64,000 bases of DNA. It comes from Nonlabens sp. Hel1_33_55 (GTDB taxonomy: Bacteria; Bacteroidota; Bacteroidia; Flavobacteriales; Flavobacteriaceae). How positions within the stretch are numbered: the first letter of the stretch is position 1; each line of letters starts with the position of its first letter. The notes beneath the pieces were generated by a model. The model saw only the letters and a program-made list of their open reading frames with translations. It ran no database searches and was not told the origin of the DNA. This document shows, one piece after another, positions 1 through 13,600 of this stretch. The stretch spans positions 1-64,000 of the forward strand of contig NZ_LT627735.1 of assembly GCF_900101765.1 (NCBI RefSeq). The letters run 5' to 3'. A program made the position numbers and the translations under genes.

Positions 1-1409
1 ACTGGACGACAACTATGAGAACACACCGGGATCCGGTGAGGGCATCAGCCCGGAGAACACGGACGGCGCGGACCAGCCAGACTACCTGGACCTAGACAGC
101 GACAACGACGGGCGTGGCAGATGCGACGGAAGGCTTCGATACCAACAGTGACGGTATCGCGGACACGGTACCTGCGAACAGCGACCTGGATGGTGATGGA
201 ATCGATGACAACTTCGATACGGACCCGAACACGGCCTACACGGACCCAAGCGGTAACGTAGTGGACACGGATCCCGCCACGGACCTGAACAACACGGATA
301 CCACCGACGAGCCGGACTATAGGGATACGGACGATGACAACGATGGCGTACTTACTGATGATGAAGTAATAGATAATAATAACCCAGAAGATTTGGATCT
401 TGATGGATACCGACTATTTGGATGTTGATGATCTGGATGGTGATGGAATTCCAGACTCCGTTGACCTTGATGACGACAACGACGGAATCATAGATACCGT
501 TGAGGATGCCAATAATGATGGAGACAACAACCCGTTTACAGATCCTACAGATACAGATAATGATGGCATTCCAGATTTCCAAGACCAAGACTCAGATAAC
601 GATAGCATACCTGATAATGTCGAAAGCCAACCTAGTGTAGGCTACACCACTCCTAGCGGACTAGACGACAACAACGATGGTTTGGATGATGCTTATGCAC
701 CTAATGGGATTACTCCCGTAAATACTGATGGAGTAGACGTGCCTGACTACTTGGACGGTGATAGTGATAACGATGGTATTTCAGATATATTGAAGCTTCT
801 GACTTCAACAATGATGGTCTACCAGATGTCGCTTTCGCGAATGTTGATATAGACAACGATGGTTTAGACGACAATTTTGATGGTGATACTACTGGCTATG
901 GAGACCCCAATGGTACTCCAACTACAGGTGATCCGTCCAACGAACTGAACAACACAGATACCACCGATGAGCCGGACTATAGAGATACGGACGATGACAA
1001 CGATGGCGTACTTACTGATGATGAAGTAATAGATAATAATAATCCAGAAGATTTGGATCTTGATGGGATACCCGACTATTTGGATGTTGATGATCTGGAT
1101 GGTGATGGGATTCCAGACTCCGTGGACCTTGATGACGACAACGACGGAATCATAGATACGGTTGAGGATGCCAATAATGATGGAGACAACAATCCATTTA
1201 CAGATCTACAGATACAGATAATGATGGTATTCCAGATTTCCAGGACCAAGACTCAGATAACGATAGCATACCTGATAATGTCGAAAGCCAACCTAGTGTA
1301 GGCTACACCACTCCTAGCGGACTAGACGACAACAACGATGGTTTGGATGATGCTTATGCACCTAATGGGATTACTCCATAAATACTGATGGAGTAGACGT
1401 GCTGACTAC
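1..1409 (+). pseudogene. Frame-broken upstream part of the giant TSP3-repeat gene
   Basis: This stretch encodes the same Asp-rich TSP3 repeats as the open frame that follows, but the coding frame changes repeatedly. By comparing it with intact copies elsewhere I see an extra G at 110-112, a lost G and a lost C near 400-413, a lost A near 787, a lost C near 1206, one base lost near 1378 and a lost C near 1401. Between these points each segment still reads perfect TSP3 protein, so decay is very recent or the indels are sequence errors. Bases 1-346 match the 1161-bp array unit. Bases 301-960 and 961-1620 are near-identical neighbouring units of about 660 bp. No start codon of the gene is in the window. 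I favour consensus errors in a repeat, but true pseudogenisation of the upstream part is possible. Confidence 0.75.
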
Positions 1410-1620
1410 TTGGACGGTGATAGTGATAACGATGGTATTTCAGATATAATTGAAGCTTCTGACTTCAACAATGATGGTCTGCCAGATGTCGCTTTCGCGA
1501 ATGTCGATAGCGACCAGGATGGACTGGACGACAACTTTGATGGGGATACAACTGGTTATGGCGACCCCAACGGCACACCCACAACAACAGATCCAGCAAA
1601 CGAGCTCAACAACACAGATA
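301..1620 (+). repeat. Two adjacent near-identical TSP3 units of about 660 bp
   Basis: The block starting ccaccga(c/t)gagccggac at 301 recurs at 961 and, more diverged, at 1621, exactly 660 bases apart. Each of the first two units has lost three single bases relative to the expected 663 bp (221 codons). The two units share long identical runs, including the DxDxDG segments near 480 and 1140. Confidence 0.8.
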
Positions 1621-4600
1621 CCACCGATGAGCCGGACTATAGAGATACAGACGATGATAACGACACCGTACTTACTGATGACGAAGTAATAGACAACAAC
1701 AACCCAGAAGATTCTGATCTTGATGGCATACCTAACTATTTGGATAATGATGATAATGATGGTGATGGTGTCCCAGATACGGTAGATGAAGATGATGATA
1801 ATGATGGTGTTTCTGATGTAATCGAAACAAATGGAGACGACCCTTTCGCGGACAGCGATAACAATGGAATCCCTGATTTTCAAGATGTCAATGCAGCAAA
1901 TGACTCCAATAACGACGGTATTGTTGATCGATTTGATGCTGATAAAGATGGAGTGATCAATCAATTCGATATTGATGCAGATGGAGATGGTTTGACAGAT
2001 GTTTTTGAATCAGGAAATAATGCTTTAGATACCAATGCTGATGGTGTGATCGATGATCAGGATACTGGATTCGCAGACGTTGATGGCAATGGTCAATCTG
2101 ATAATACAGAGGGATCAGTACCTACTGATTCAGATGGTGATACAGCTGCTGATTATTTAGATATTGATTCTGACAATGATGGAATATTGGACAATATCGA
2201 AATTCAAGATTTCAACAACCCAAATCCAAGAACAAGAAACGATACCGATGGTGACGGTCTTGATGATGCATATGATTCTGACAATGGAGGAACTCCGATT
2301 TTAGTTCCTCAAAATTCGGATACTGATCCTTTCCCTAATTATTTGGATCTAGATTCTGATGATGATGGGATTATCGACAATATAGAATGGCAAACCACTG
2401 CTGACTACTTATTACCTACTTCAGATACTGATGGTAATGGTTTAGCAGATAATTATGAGACTTTTTCTGGCAGCGGGATACCAACAAACAGTCCTAATAA
2501 TGCAGATAGCACAGATCTACCAGACTACCTTGATATAGACTCTGACAATGATGGTCTAACTGACAATGATGAAGTTTACAATTTACCTCCAGCAAATTTT
2601 GATGCTGACAACGATGGTTTAGATGATGCGTATGATAGTGATGATGTGAATGGATTAAGCGGTCCTCAAGCAGCATCTAATATGAATATGAACGGTCCAG
2701 CTTTGAGCGGAGTTCAGGATTTTCCTAACGTTCAAAATCCTCTAACAGCCGAAGTAGATTTTCGTGATAGTACGGACCCTAATAATCCTGTTGATACAGA
2801 CTTAGATGGAATTAACGATAACGTTGATATTGATGACGATAATGACGGCATCTTGGATTCTGTTGAATCTTTAGGATTTGTTCCTACTAATAATGCTGCA
2901 GATGATTGTGGAAGACCTTCTTCTTCATTTACTTCACCAGTGTATGCGGGTGGTGCTGCTAATGGTACCGTAGGAGCACTTTATAGATTTGATAATGTTG
3001 CCACTTATCCTGAAATAGGAGTGGTAGATGCCATTATTGAAATTACTGACATCGTCGGTGGAGCAACCCTTATTACTATTGATAATGATGGCACTGGAGA
3101 TATAAACGCTTGGCAGCCTGAATTTAATGTTCCTGGTCCTACAGGCAGTTCATCTCAAATGGCCTTCGAGGTAAGGTTCGTATTAGATGGAACTAATACC
3201 CAATTTAATGTTGGTAGATTTGGTGGTACGATTTACGACATCGATGGGGCAAATGCGCGCGAGTCAGTCATTTTAAGTCAGCCAGGACTGTACGCAGTCG
3301 ATAACGAGACGCTACTTACAGTTAATTCAGACGCTTCTTCTGGAGAGGTAACATTTACAGGTCCAGACGACACTTATGTTGGTGTCGACCTTTCTCCTAG
3401 ACTGGCGACATACTTTAATTATTACGATGCTTCTGAGTTTTCCATTAGATTCTCTGCACAGCTTTTGAGTGCAACTGCAAATACTAATTTGGGCTCAGTT
3501 TTATTTGATGTTTGTTCAATTAATGGATTATTTGAGGGTAATACAACTTCTAACAATCCAACTCAAACGGGTCCAGATGGTGTAAGTGAACCATCCGGCC
3601 CAGGAACTTTTGCAGTTTACACAGTAAACGATGGAATTGATACTGATGGAGATAACATACCTGATGAATTGGATATCGATTCAGATAATGACGGTATTCC
3701 AGACAATCTTGAATCTCAGCCTACTATTGGTTACGTTGCACCAGGAATTGCAGACTCTGACTCAGATGGGTTATTAGACGCTTATGAAGGAGTTAATAAC
3801 GATGGTACTATGCCAATTGATACTGATGGTGACGGCATATCAGACTATCTGGATCTCGATACTGACGATGATGGTTTCAACGACGATTTGGAATCAGGAA
3901 ACCCTTTAGCTACTAACAATAATGATTCAGATGGTGATGGCTTGTTGGACGAATATGATTCGATCGATAATACGGGTATCGCATATGCCTCTAATGATAG
4001 ATATAGTGCTGGTAGCGCAGATTTGAGTAATCAAGATAACCCGGCAACACCTGAAGTTGATTATCGTGAAGCAAGAGACCAAGACCTAGACGGCATCACG
4101 GACAGTGTGGATGTTGACGATGATAACGACGGTATATTGGATACGGTGGAGAACGGCGGTGTGGATCCTTTTGGAGACGCAGACGGTGATGGCATCCCTA
4201 ATTCCAGAGACGTTAATGGAGTCAACGATGCCAATGGCGACGGTGTCGTGGACAGCTTCGATACCGATGGTGACGGGATTATCAATCAGTTTGACCAGGA
4301 CAGCGACAATGACGGCATTCCTGACAATGTCGAGGGACAGCCTACCGTTGGATACATTACTCCAAGTGGGATAGACAACAACAATGATGGTCTCGACGAT
4401 GCCTATCCGGTAGGCGGTATCATCCCAGAGAATACCGATGGTACGGATGATCCCGACTATCTGGATACCGACTCCGACAATGACGGCATCCCAGATGTCA
4501 CGGAAGCGTCAGACTTCAACAATGACGGCGTTGCAGATACCGCTTTCGCGAATGTGGATAGCGACCAGGACGGACTGGACGACAACTTCGATGGCGATAC

Positions 4601-7600
4601 GACCGGCTACGGCGATCCCAACGGTACCCCAACAACAACAGATCCGGCCAACGAGCTCAACAATACCGATGGTACCGATGAGCCGGACTATAGAGATACG
4701 GATGACGACAACGATGGCGTAGGTACAGACGTTGAAGTAGTGGACAACAACAACCCGGCAGATCTTGACGGCGACGGCACACCGGACTACCTAGACGTAG
4801 ACGATGTGGATGGCGATGGCGTACCGGACAGTGCGGACCTAGATGATGACAACGACGGTATCTTGGACAGCGTAGAGGATGCGAACCTTGACGGTGACGA
4901 CAACCCGTTCACGGACCCTACGGACAGTGACGGTGACGGTATCCCGAACTTTTTGGACCAGGACGCTGATGGTGATGGTATCCCAGACAACGTAGAGGGA
5001 CAGACCACTGCGGGCTACACGCCACCGAGTGGTGTTGACGCAGACGGCAACGGACTGGACGACAACTATGAGAACACACCGGGATCCGGTGAGGGCATCA
5101 GCCCGGAGAACACGGACGGCGCGGACCAGCCAGACTACCTGGATCTGGACAGCGACAACGACGGCGTGGCAGATGCGACGGAAGGCTTCGATACCAACAG
5201 TGACGGTATCGCGGACACGGTACCTGCGAACAGCGACCTGGATGGTGATGGAATCGATGACAACTTCGATACGGACCCGAATGGCGCTTACACAGACCCT
5301 AGCGGTAACGTAGTGGACACGGATCCCGCCACGGACCTGAACAACACGGATGCCACCGATGAGCCGGACTATAGAGATACGGACGATGACAACGATGGCG
5401 TGCCTACCCTTACAGAGGATGTGGACGCAGACGGTGACCCTACCAATGATGACACGGACGGCGACGGTACACCAGACTACCTGGACACGGACGATGACGG
5501 TGACGGCGTGGATACGGCTCTGGAGGACTACGATGGGGACAACGATCCGACCAACCAGGACACGGACGCAGATGGTACACCAGACTACCTGGACAGCGAT
5601 GATGACGGTGATGGCGTGGATACCCAGTATGAGAACCCGAACCCGGATGGCGATGGTAACCCCAATACAGGCGCTACCCAAGACACCGATACCGATACCG
5701 TTCCGGACTACCTGGACAGTGATGATGACGGCGATGGGATCAATACGGTCTTCGAGAACCCGAACCCAGACGGAGACGGCAACCCTAACACGGGAGCTAC
5801 CCAAGACACGGATGGAACAGAAGGACCGGACTACCTGGACACGGACGATGATGGTGATGGACTGGATACGATGGATGAGAACCCAGACCCTAATGGAGAC
5901 AACGATCCTGCAGATGCATTGGACAGCGACCTTGACGGCACACCGGACTACCTGGACGTGGACGATGTGGATGGTGATGGCGTACCAGACAGTGCAGACC
6001 TGGACGATGACAACGATGGTATACTGGACAGCGTAGAGGACGCGAACCTTGACGGAGACGACAACCCGTTCACGGACCCGACGGACACTGACGGCGATGG
6101 CATCCCGAACTTTTTGGACCAGGACGCTGATGGTGATGGTATCCCAGACAACGTAGAGGGACAGACCACTGCGGGCTACACGCCACCGAGTGGTGTTGAC
6201 GCAGACGGCAACGGACTGGACGACAACTATGAGAACACACCGGGATCCGGTGAGGGCATCAGCCCGGAGAACACGGACGGCGCGGACCAGCCAGACTACC
6301 TGGATCTGGACAGCGACAACGACGGCGTGGCAGATGCGACGGAAGGCTTCGATACCAACAGTGACGGTATCGCGGACACGGTACCTGCGAACAGCGACCT
6401 GGATGGTGATGGAATCGATGACAACTTCGATACGGACCCGAATGGCGCTTACACAGACCCTAGCGGTAACGTAGTGGACACGGATCCCGCCACGGACCTG
6501 AACAACACGGATACCACCGATGAGCCGGACTATAGAGATACGGACGATGACAACGATGGCGTTCCTACCCTTACAGAGGATGTGGACGCAGACGGTGATC
6601 CGACCAACGACGACACGGACGGTGACGGTACACCAGACTACCTGGATAGTGACGATGACGGTGACGGCGTGGACACGGCCCTAGAGAATTACGATGGGGA
6701 CAACGATCCCACCAACCAGGACACGGACGGCGACGGTACACCAGACTACCTAGACACTGATGATGACGGTGATGGCGTGGATACCCAGTACGAGAACCCG
6801 AACCCGGATGGTGACGGCAACCCTAACACGGGCGCTACCCAAGACACCGATACCGATACCGTTCCGGACTACCTGGACAGTGATGATGACGGTGATGGGA
6901 TCAATACGGTCTTCGAGAACCCGAACCCAGATGGAGACGGCGACCCTAACACGGGCGCTACCCAAGACACGGATGGAACAGAAGGACCCGACTACCTGGA
7001 CACGGACGATGATGGTGATGGACTGGATACGATGGATGAGAACGCGGACCCTAATGGAGACAACGATCCTGCAGATGCATTGGACAGCGACCTTGACGGC
7101 ACACCGGACTACCTGGACGTGGACGATGTGGATGGTGATGGCGTACCAGACAGTGCAGACCTGGACGATGACAACGACGGTATCTTGGACAGCGTAGAGG
7201 ACGCGAACCTTGACGGAGACGACAACCCGTTCACGGACCCGACGGACACTGACGGCGATGGCATCCCGAACTTTTTGGACCAGGACGCTGATGGTGATGG
7301 TATCCCAGACAACGTAGAGGGACAGACCACTGCGGGCTACACGCCACCGAGTGGTGTTGACGCAGACGGCAACGGACTGGACGACAACTATGAGAACACA
7401 CCGGGATCCGGTGAGGGCATCAGCCCGGAGAACACGGACGGCGCGGACCAGCCAGACTACCTGGATCTGGACAGCGACAACGACGGCGTGGCAGATGCGA
7501 CGGAAGGCTTCGATACCAACAGTGACGGTATCGCGGACACGGTACCTGCGAACAGCGACCTGGATGGTGATGGAATCGATGACAACTTCGATACGGACCC

Positions 7601-10600
7601 GAATGGCGCTTACACAGACCCTAGCGGTAACGTAGTGGACACGGATCCCGCCACGGACCTGAACAACACGGATACCACCGATGAGCCGGACTATAGAGAT
7701 ACGGACGATGACAACGATGGCGTTCCTACCCTTACAGAGGATGTGGACGCAGACGGTGATCCGACCAACGACGACACGGACGGTGACGGTACACCAGACT
7801 ACCTGGATAGTGACGATGACGGTGACGGCGTGGACACGGCCCTAGAGAATTACGATGGGGACAACGATCCCACCAACCAGGACACGGACGGCGACGGTAC
7901 ACCAGACTACCTAGACACTGATGATGACGGTGATGGCGTGGATACCCAGTACGAGAACCCGAACCCGGATGGTGACGGCAACCCTAACACGGGCGCTACC
8001 CAAGACACCGATACCGATACCGTTCCGGACTACCTGGACAGTGATGATGACGGTGATGGGATCAATACGGTCTTCGAGAACCCGAACCCAGATGGAGACG
8101 GCGACCCTAACACGGGCGCTACCCAAGACACGGATGGAACAGAAGGACCCGACTACCTGGACACGGACGATGATGGTGATGGACTGGATACGATGGATGA
8201 GAACGCGGACCCTAATGGAGACAACGATCCTGCAGATGCATTGGACAGCGACCTTGACGGCACACCGGACTACCTGGACGTGGACGATGTGGATGGTGAT
8301 GGCGTACCGGACTCGGCAGACCTTGACGATGACAACGATGGTATACTGGACAGCGTAGAGGACGCGAACCTTGACGGAGACGACAACCCGTTCACGGACC
8401 CGACGGACACTGACGGCGATGGCATCCCGAACTTTTTGGACCAGGACGCTGATGGTGATGGTATCCCAGACAACGTAGAGGGACAGACCACTGCGGGCTA
8501 CACGCCACCGAGTGGTGTTGACGCAGACGGCAACGGACTGGACGACAACTATGAGAACACACCGGGATCCGGTGAGGGCATCAGCCCGGAGAACACGGAC
8601 GGCGCGGACCAGCCAGACTACCTGGATCTGGACAGCGACAACGACGGCGTGGCAGATGCGACGGAAGGCTTCGATACCAACAGTGACGGTATCGCGGACA
8701 CGGTACCTGCGAACAGCGACCTGGATGGTGATGGAATCGATGACAACTTCGATACGGACCCGAATGGCGCTTACACAGACCCTAGCGGTAACGTAGTGGA
8801 CACGGATCCCGCCACGGACCTGAACAACACGGATACCACCGATGAGCCGGACTATAGAGATACGGACGATGACAACGATGGCGTTCCTACCCTTACAGAG
8901 GATGTGGACGCAGACGGTGATCCGACCAACGACGACACGGACGGTGACGGTACACCAGACTACCTGGATAGTGACGATGACGGTGACGGCGTGGACACGG
9001 CCCTAGAGAATTACGATGGGGACAACGATCCGACCAACCAGGACACGGACGCAGATGGTACACCAGACTACCTGGACACCGATGATGACGGTGATGGCGT
9101 GGATACCCAGTATGAGAACCCGAACCCGGATGGTGACGGCAACCCTAACACGGGCGCTACCCAAGACACCGATACCGATACCGTTCCGGACTACCTGGAC
9201 AGTGATGATGACGGTGATGGGATCAATACGGTCTTCGAGAACCCGAACCCAGATGGAGACGGCGACCCTAACACGGGCGCTACCCAAGACACGGATGGAA
9301 CAGAAGGACCGGACTACCTGGACACGGACGATGATGGTGATGGACTGGATACGATGGATGAGAACGCGGACCCTAATGGAGACAACGATCCTGCAGATGC
9401 ATTGGACAGCGACCTTGACGGCACACCGGACTACCTGGACGTGGACGATGTGGATGGTGATGGCGTACCGGACTCGGCAGACCTTGACGATGACAACGAC
9501 GGTATACTGGACAGCGTGGAGGACGCGAACCTTGATGGAGACGACAACCCGTTCACGGACCCGACGGACACTGACGGCGATGGCATCCCGAACTTTTTGG
9601 ACCAGGACGCTGATGGTGATGGTATCCCAGACAACGTAGAGGGACAGACCACTGCGGGCTACACGCCACCGAGTGGTGTTGACGCAGACGGCAACGGACT
9701 GGACGACAACTATGAGAACACACCGGGATCCGGTGAGGGCATCAGCCCGGAGAACACGGACGGCGCGGACCAGCCAGACTACCTGGATCTGGACAGCGAC
9801 AACGACGGCGTGGCAGATGCGACGGAAGGCTTCGATACCAACAGTGACGGTATCGCGGACACGGTACCTGCGAACAGCGACCTGGATGGTGACGGAATCG
9901 ATGACAACTTCGATACGGACCCGAACACGGCCTACACGGACCCAAGCGGTAACGTAGTGGACACGGATCCCGCCACGGACCTGAACAACACGGATGCCAC
10001 CGATGAGCCGGACTATAGAGATACGGACGATGACAACGATGGCGTGCCTACCCTTACAGAGGATGTGGACGCAGACGGTGACCCTACCAATGATGACACG
10101 GACGGCGACGGTACACCAGACTACCTGGACACGGACGATGACGGTGACGGCGTGGATACGGCTCTGGAGGACTACGATGGGGACAACGATCCGACCAACC
10201 AGGACACGGACGCAGATGGTACACCAGACTACCTGGACAGCGATGATGACGGTGATGGCGTGGATACCCAGTATGAGAACCCGAACCCGGATGGCGATGG
10301 TAACCCCAATACAGGCGCTACCCAAGACACCGATACCGATACCGTTCCGGACTACCTGGACAGTGATGATGACGGCGATGGGATCAATACGGTCTTCGAG
10401 AACCCGAACCCAGACGGAGACGGCAACCCTAACACGGGAGCTACCCAAGACACGGATGGAACAGAAGGACCGGACTACCTGGACACGGACGATGATGGTG
10501 ATGGACTGGATACGATGGATGAGAACGCGGACCCTAATGGAGACAACGATCCTGCAGATGCATTGGACAGCGACCTTGACGGCACACCGGACTACCTGGA

Positions 10601-13600
10601 CGTGGACGATGTGGATGGTGATGGCGTACCGGACTCGGCAGACCTTGACGATGACAACGACGGTATACTGGACAGCGTGGAGGACGCGAACCTTGATGGA
10701 GACGACAACCCGTTCACGGACCCGACGGACACTGACGGCGATGGCATCCCGAACTTTTTGGACCAGGACGCCGATGGTGATGGTATCCCAGACAACGTAG
10801 AGGGACAGACCACTGCGGGCTACACGCCACCGAGTGGTGTTGACGCAGACGGCAACGGACTGGACGACAACTATGAGAACACACCGGGATCCGGTGAGGG
10901 CATCAGCCCGGAGAACACGGACGGCGCGGACCAGCCAGACTACCTGGACCTAGACAGTGACAACGACGGCGTGGCAGATGCGACGGAAGGCTTCGATGTG
11001 AACAATGACGGTATCGCGGACACGGTACCTGCGAACAGCGACCTGGATGGTGACGGAATCGATGACAACTTCGATACGGACCCGAACACGGCCTACACGG
11101 ACCCAAGCGGTAACGTAGTGGACACGGATCCTGCCACGGACCTGAACAACACGGATACCACCGATGAGCCGGACTATAGAGATACGGACGATGACAACGA
11201 TGGCGTTCCTACCCTTACAGAGGACGTGGACGCAGACGGTGACCCGACCAACGACGACACGGACGGTGACGGTACACCAGACTACCTGGATAGTGACGAT
11301 GACGGTGACGGCGTGGACACGGCCCTAGAGAATTACGATGGGGACAACGATCCGACCAACCAGGACACGGACGCAGATGGTACACCAGACTACCTAGACG
11401 AAGACGATGATGATGATGGTTTCCTTACAATTAATGAAGGAGCAGACCCTAATGGTGATGGAAATCCAAATGATGCGATCGATACTGATTCTAATGGTAT
11501 CCCGGATTATCTAGATCCAGATATACTGGATACGGATGGAGATGGTGTCATTAACAGTATTGACATTGACGACGATAATGATGGAATTCTAGACACTGTT
11601 GAAGGAACCAATGATAGTGATCTTGATGGGATCATTGACTCATTAGATCAGGATGCAGATGGAGATGGAGTTCCAGATAATGTAGAGGGACAACCTACGG
11701 TAGGTTACATATTACCATCTGGAATTGATAGTGATAATAATGGTCTTGATGATGCTTATGAAGTAAGCCCAGGATCTGGAGAAGGAGTAACTGTAGAGGA
11801 TACAGACCTTGACGCTGTTCCTGATTACCTTGATCTTGATAGTGATGATGATGGTATTGTAGATGGAACAGAGGCATTTGATTTTGATAGTAATGGACTT
11901 CCAGATATTCTTCCTTCTAATAATGATGTAGATCAAGATGGTATTGATGACTCTTATGATGGAGATACTAACGGCTATGCTGACCCTAATGGTGCTCAAG
12001 TAGATACTGATCCTCTTGCCGATCTAACAAATACAGATGGTGCTGATGATTTAGATTATAGAGATACTGATGATGATAATGATGGAATTTTATCCCAAGA
12101 TGAATCTAATGATCCTAATAATGATGGATTAGCAGACGATGCTAATGATTCTGATGGTGACGATACCCCAGATTATTTGGATCCTGATAATGCAGATAAT
12201 GATGGTGACGGTATACCTAACAACATTGATATTGATGATGACAATGATGGTATCATTGATACTGTTGAAGGTAATGGAGATTTTGATGGTGACGGTATTA
12301 TCGATTCATTAGATCAAGATTCTGATGGTGATGGGATTCCTGATAATGTGGAGGCCCAAACGACAGCAGGATATGTATTCCCAATTGGAGTTGATTCTGA
12401 TGACAACGGTCTGGATGATGTTTACGAAAGCTCTCCTGGAGCAGGGGAAGGAATAACACCAGAAAATACTGATGGTGACGGTAATCCAGATTATTTGGAT
12501 ATCGATTCAGACAACGATAATGTTGATGATTTCATAGAAGCCTTTGATTTTAACAACGATGGTTTTCCTGATATCGCTTTCGCGGAAGCGGACATAGATC
12601 AAGATGGTTTGGATGACGCATTTGATGGTAATACTACTGGATATTCTGACCGTAACGGTGGTGTTGTAGAGAATGATCCAGCGACTGATCTCAATAATAC
12701 AGATGGTACAGATGAATTGGATTATCGTGATACTGATGATGACAATGATGGTTTACTCACTTTTAATGAGAATCCTGATGTTGATGGAGATGCTAATACC
12801 ATTGATCCAAATGATGCAGATGGAGATACGATTCCAGACTACCTAGATTTTGATGATAATGATCAAGATGGAATAGGTGATGGTAACGACATTGACGACG
12901 ACAATGACGGTATTCTTGATACTGTTGAAGGAACAGCAGATTTTGACAACGACGGTATTATAGACTCTCTCGATCAAGACTCTGATGGAGATGGCATTCC
13001 AGACAATGTTGAGGCTCAATCTACATCAGGTTACTTAACTCCTAGTGGAAATGATACAGACGGCAATGGTCTTGATGATAGCTATGAATCGACCCCTGGA
13101 AATGGTGAAGGAATCACACCAAACAATGAGGATGGTGATGGCAATCCAGATTATCTAGATGTCGACTCAGACAATGATGGTGTATTTGACGCGATCGAGG
13201 GTTACGATTATAATAATGACGGTATAAGTGATATCGCTTTCGCGAATGTTGACTCAGATCAAGATGGTTTGGATGATGCATTTGATGGCGATACAACTGG
13301 ATACGGTGATCCTAATGGACTACAGGTTGTAAATGACCCAGCGTCAGATCTTAATGATACAGATGGCGATGCAGTCAGCGGCAACCCATTGAATAACTTG
13401 GATTTTAGAGATGTCGACGACGATAATGATGGTATACCTACCCTAGATGAAGATCTAAACGGTAATAACGATTATACAGATGACGATTCTGATAACGACG
13501 GTATTCCTAATTATCTGGATCTTCCTGATAATGATCAAGATGGCATTCCAGACGTTACAGATTTAGACGATGATAATGATGGTATTGTAGATACTATAGA

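Noticed and set aside
114..1301. Three separate small genes in the first 1.4 kb
   Set aside because: Each is one piece of the same TSP3 coding sequence in a different frame, joined by single-base indels.
9003..10448. Long minus-strand open frame (481 codons) across the 1161-bp array, and many similar shorter ones
   Set aside because: They arise because near-identical in-frame units have no stop on the opposite strand; the products are low-complexity Val/Arg/Ile strings that repeat with the array and match no family.
4061..10813. Periodic repeats taken as a CRISPR array
   Set aside because: Units are hundreds of bases, in frame and protein-coding, without spacers of distinct sequence.
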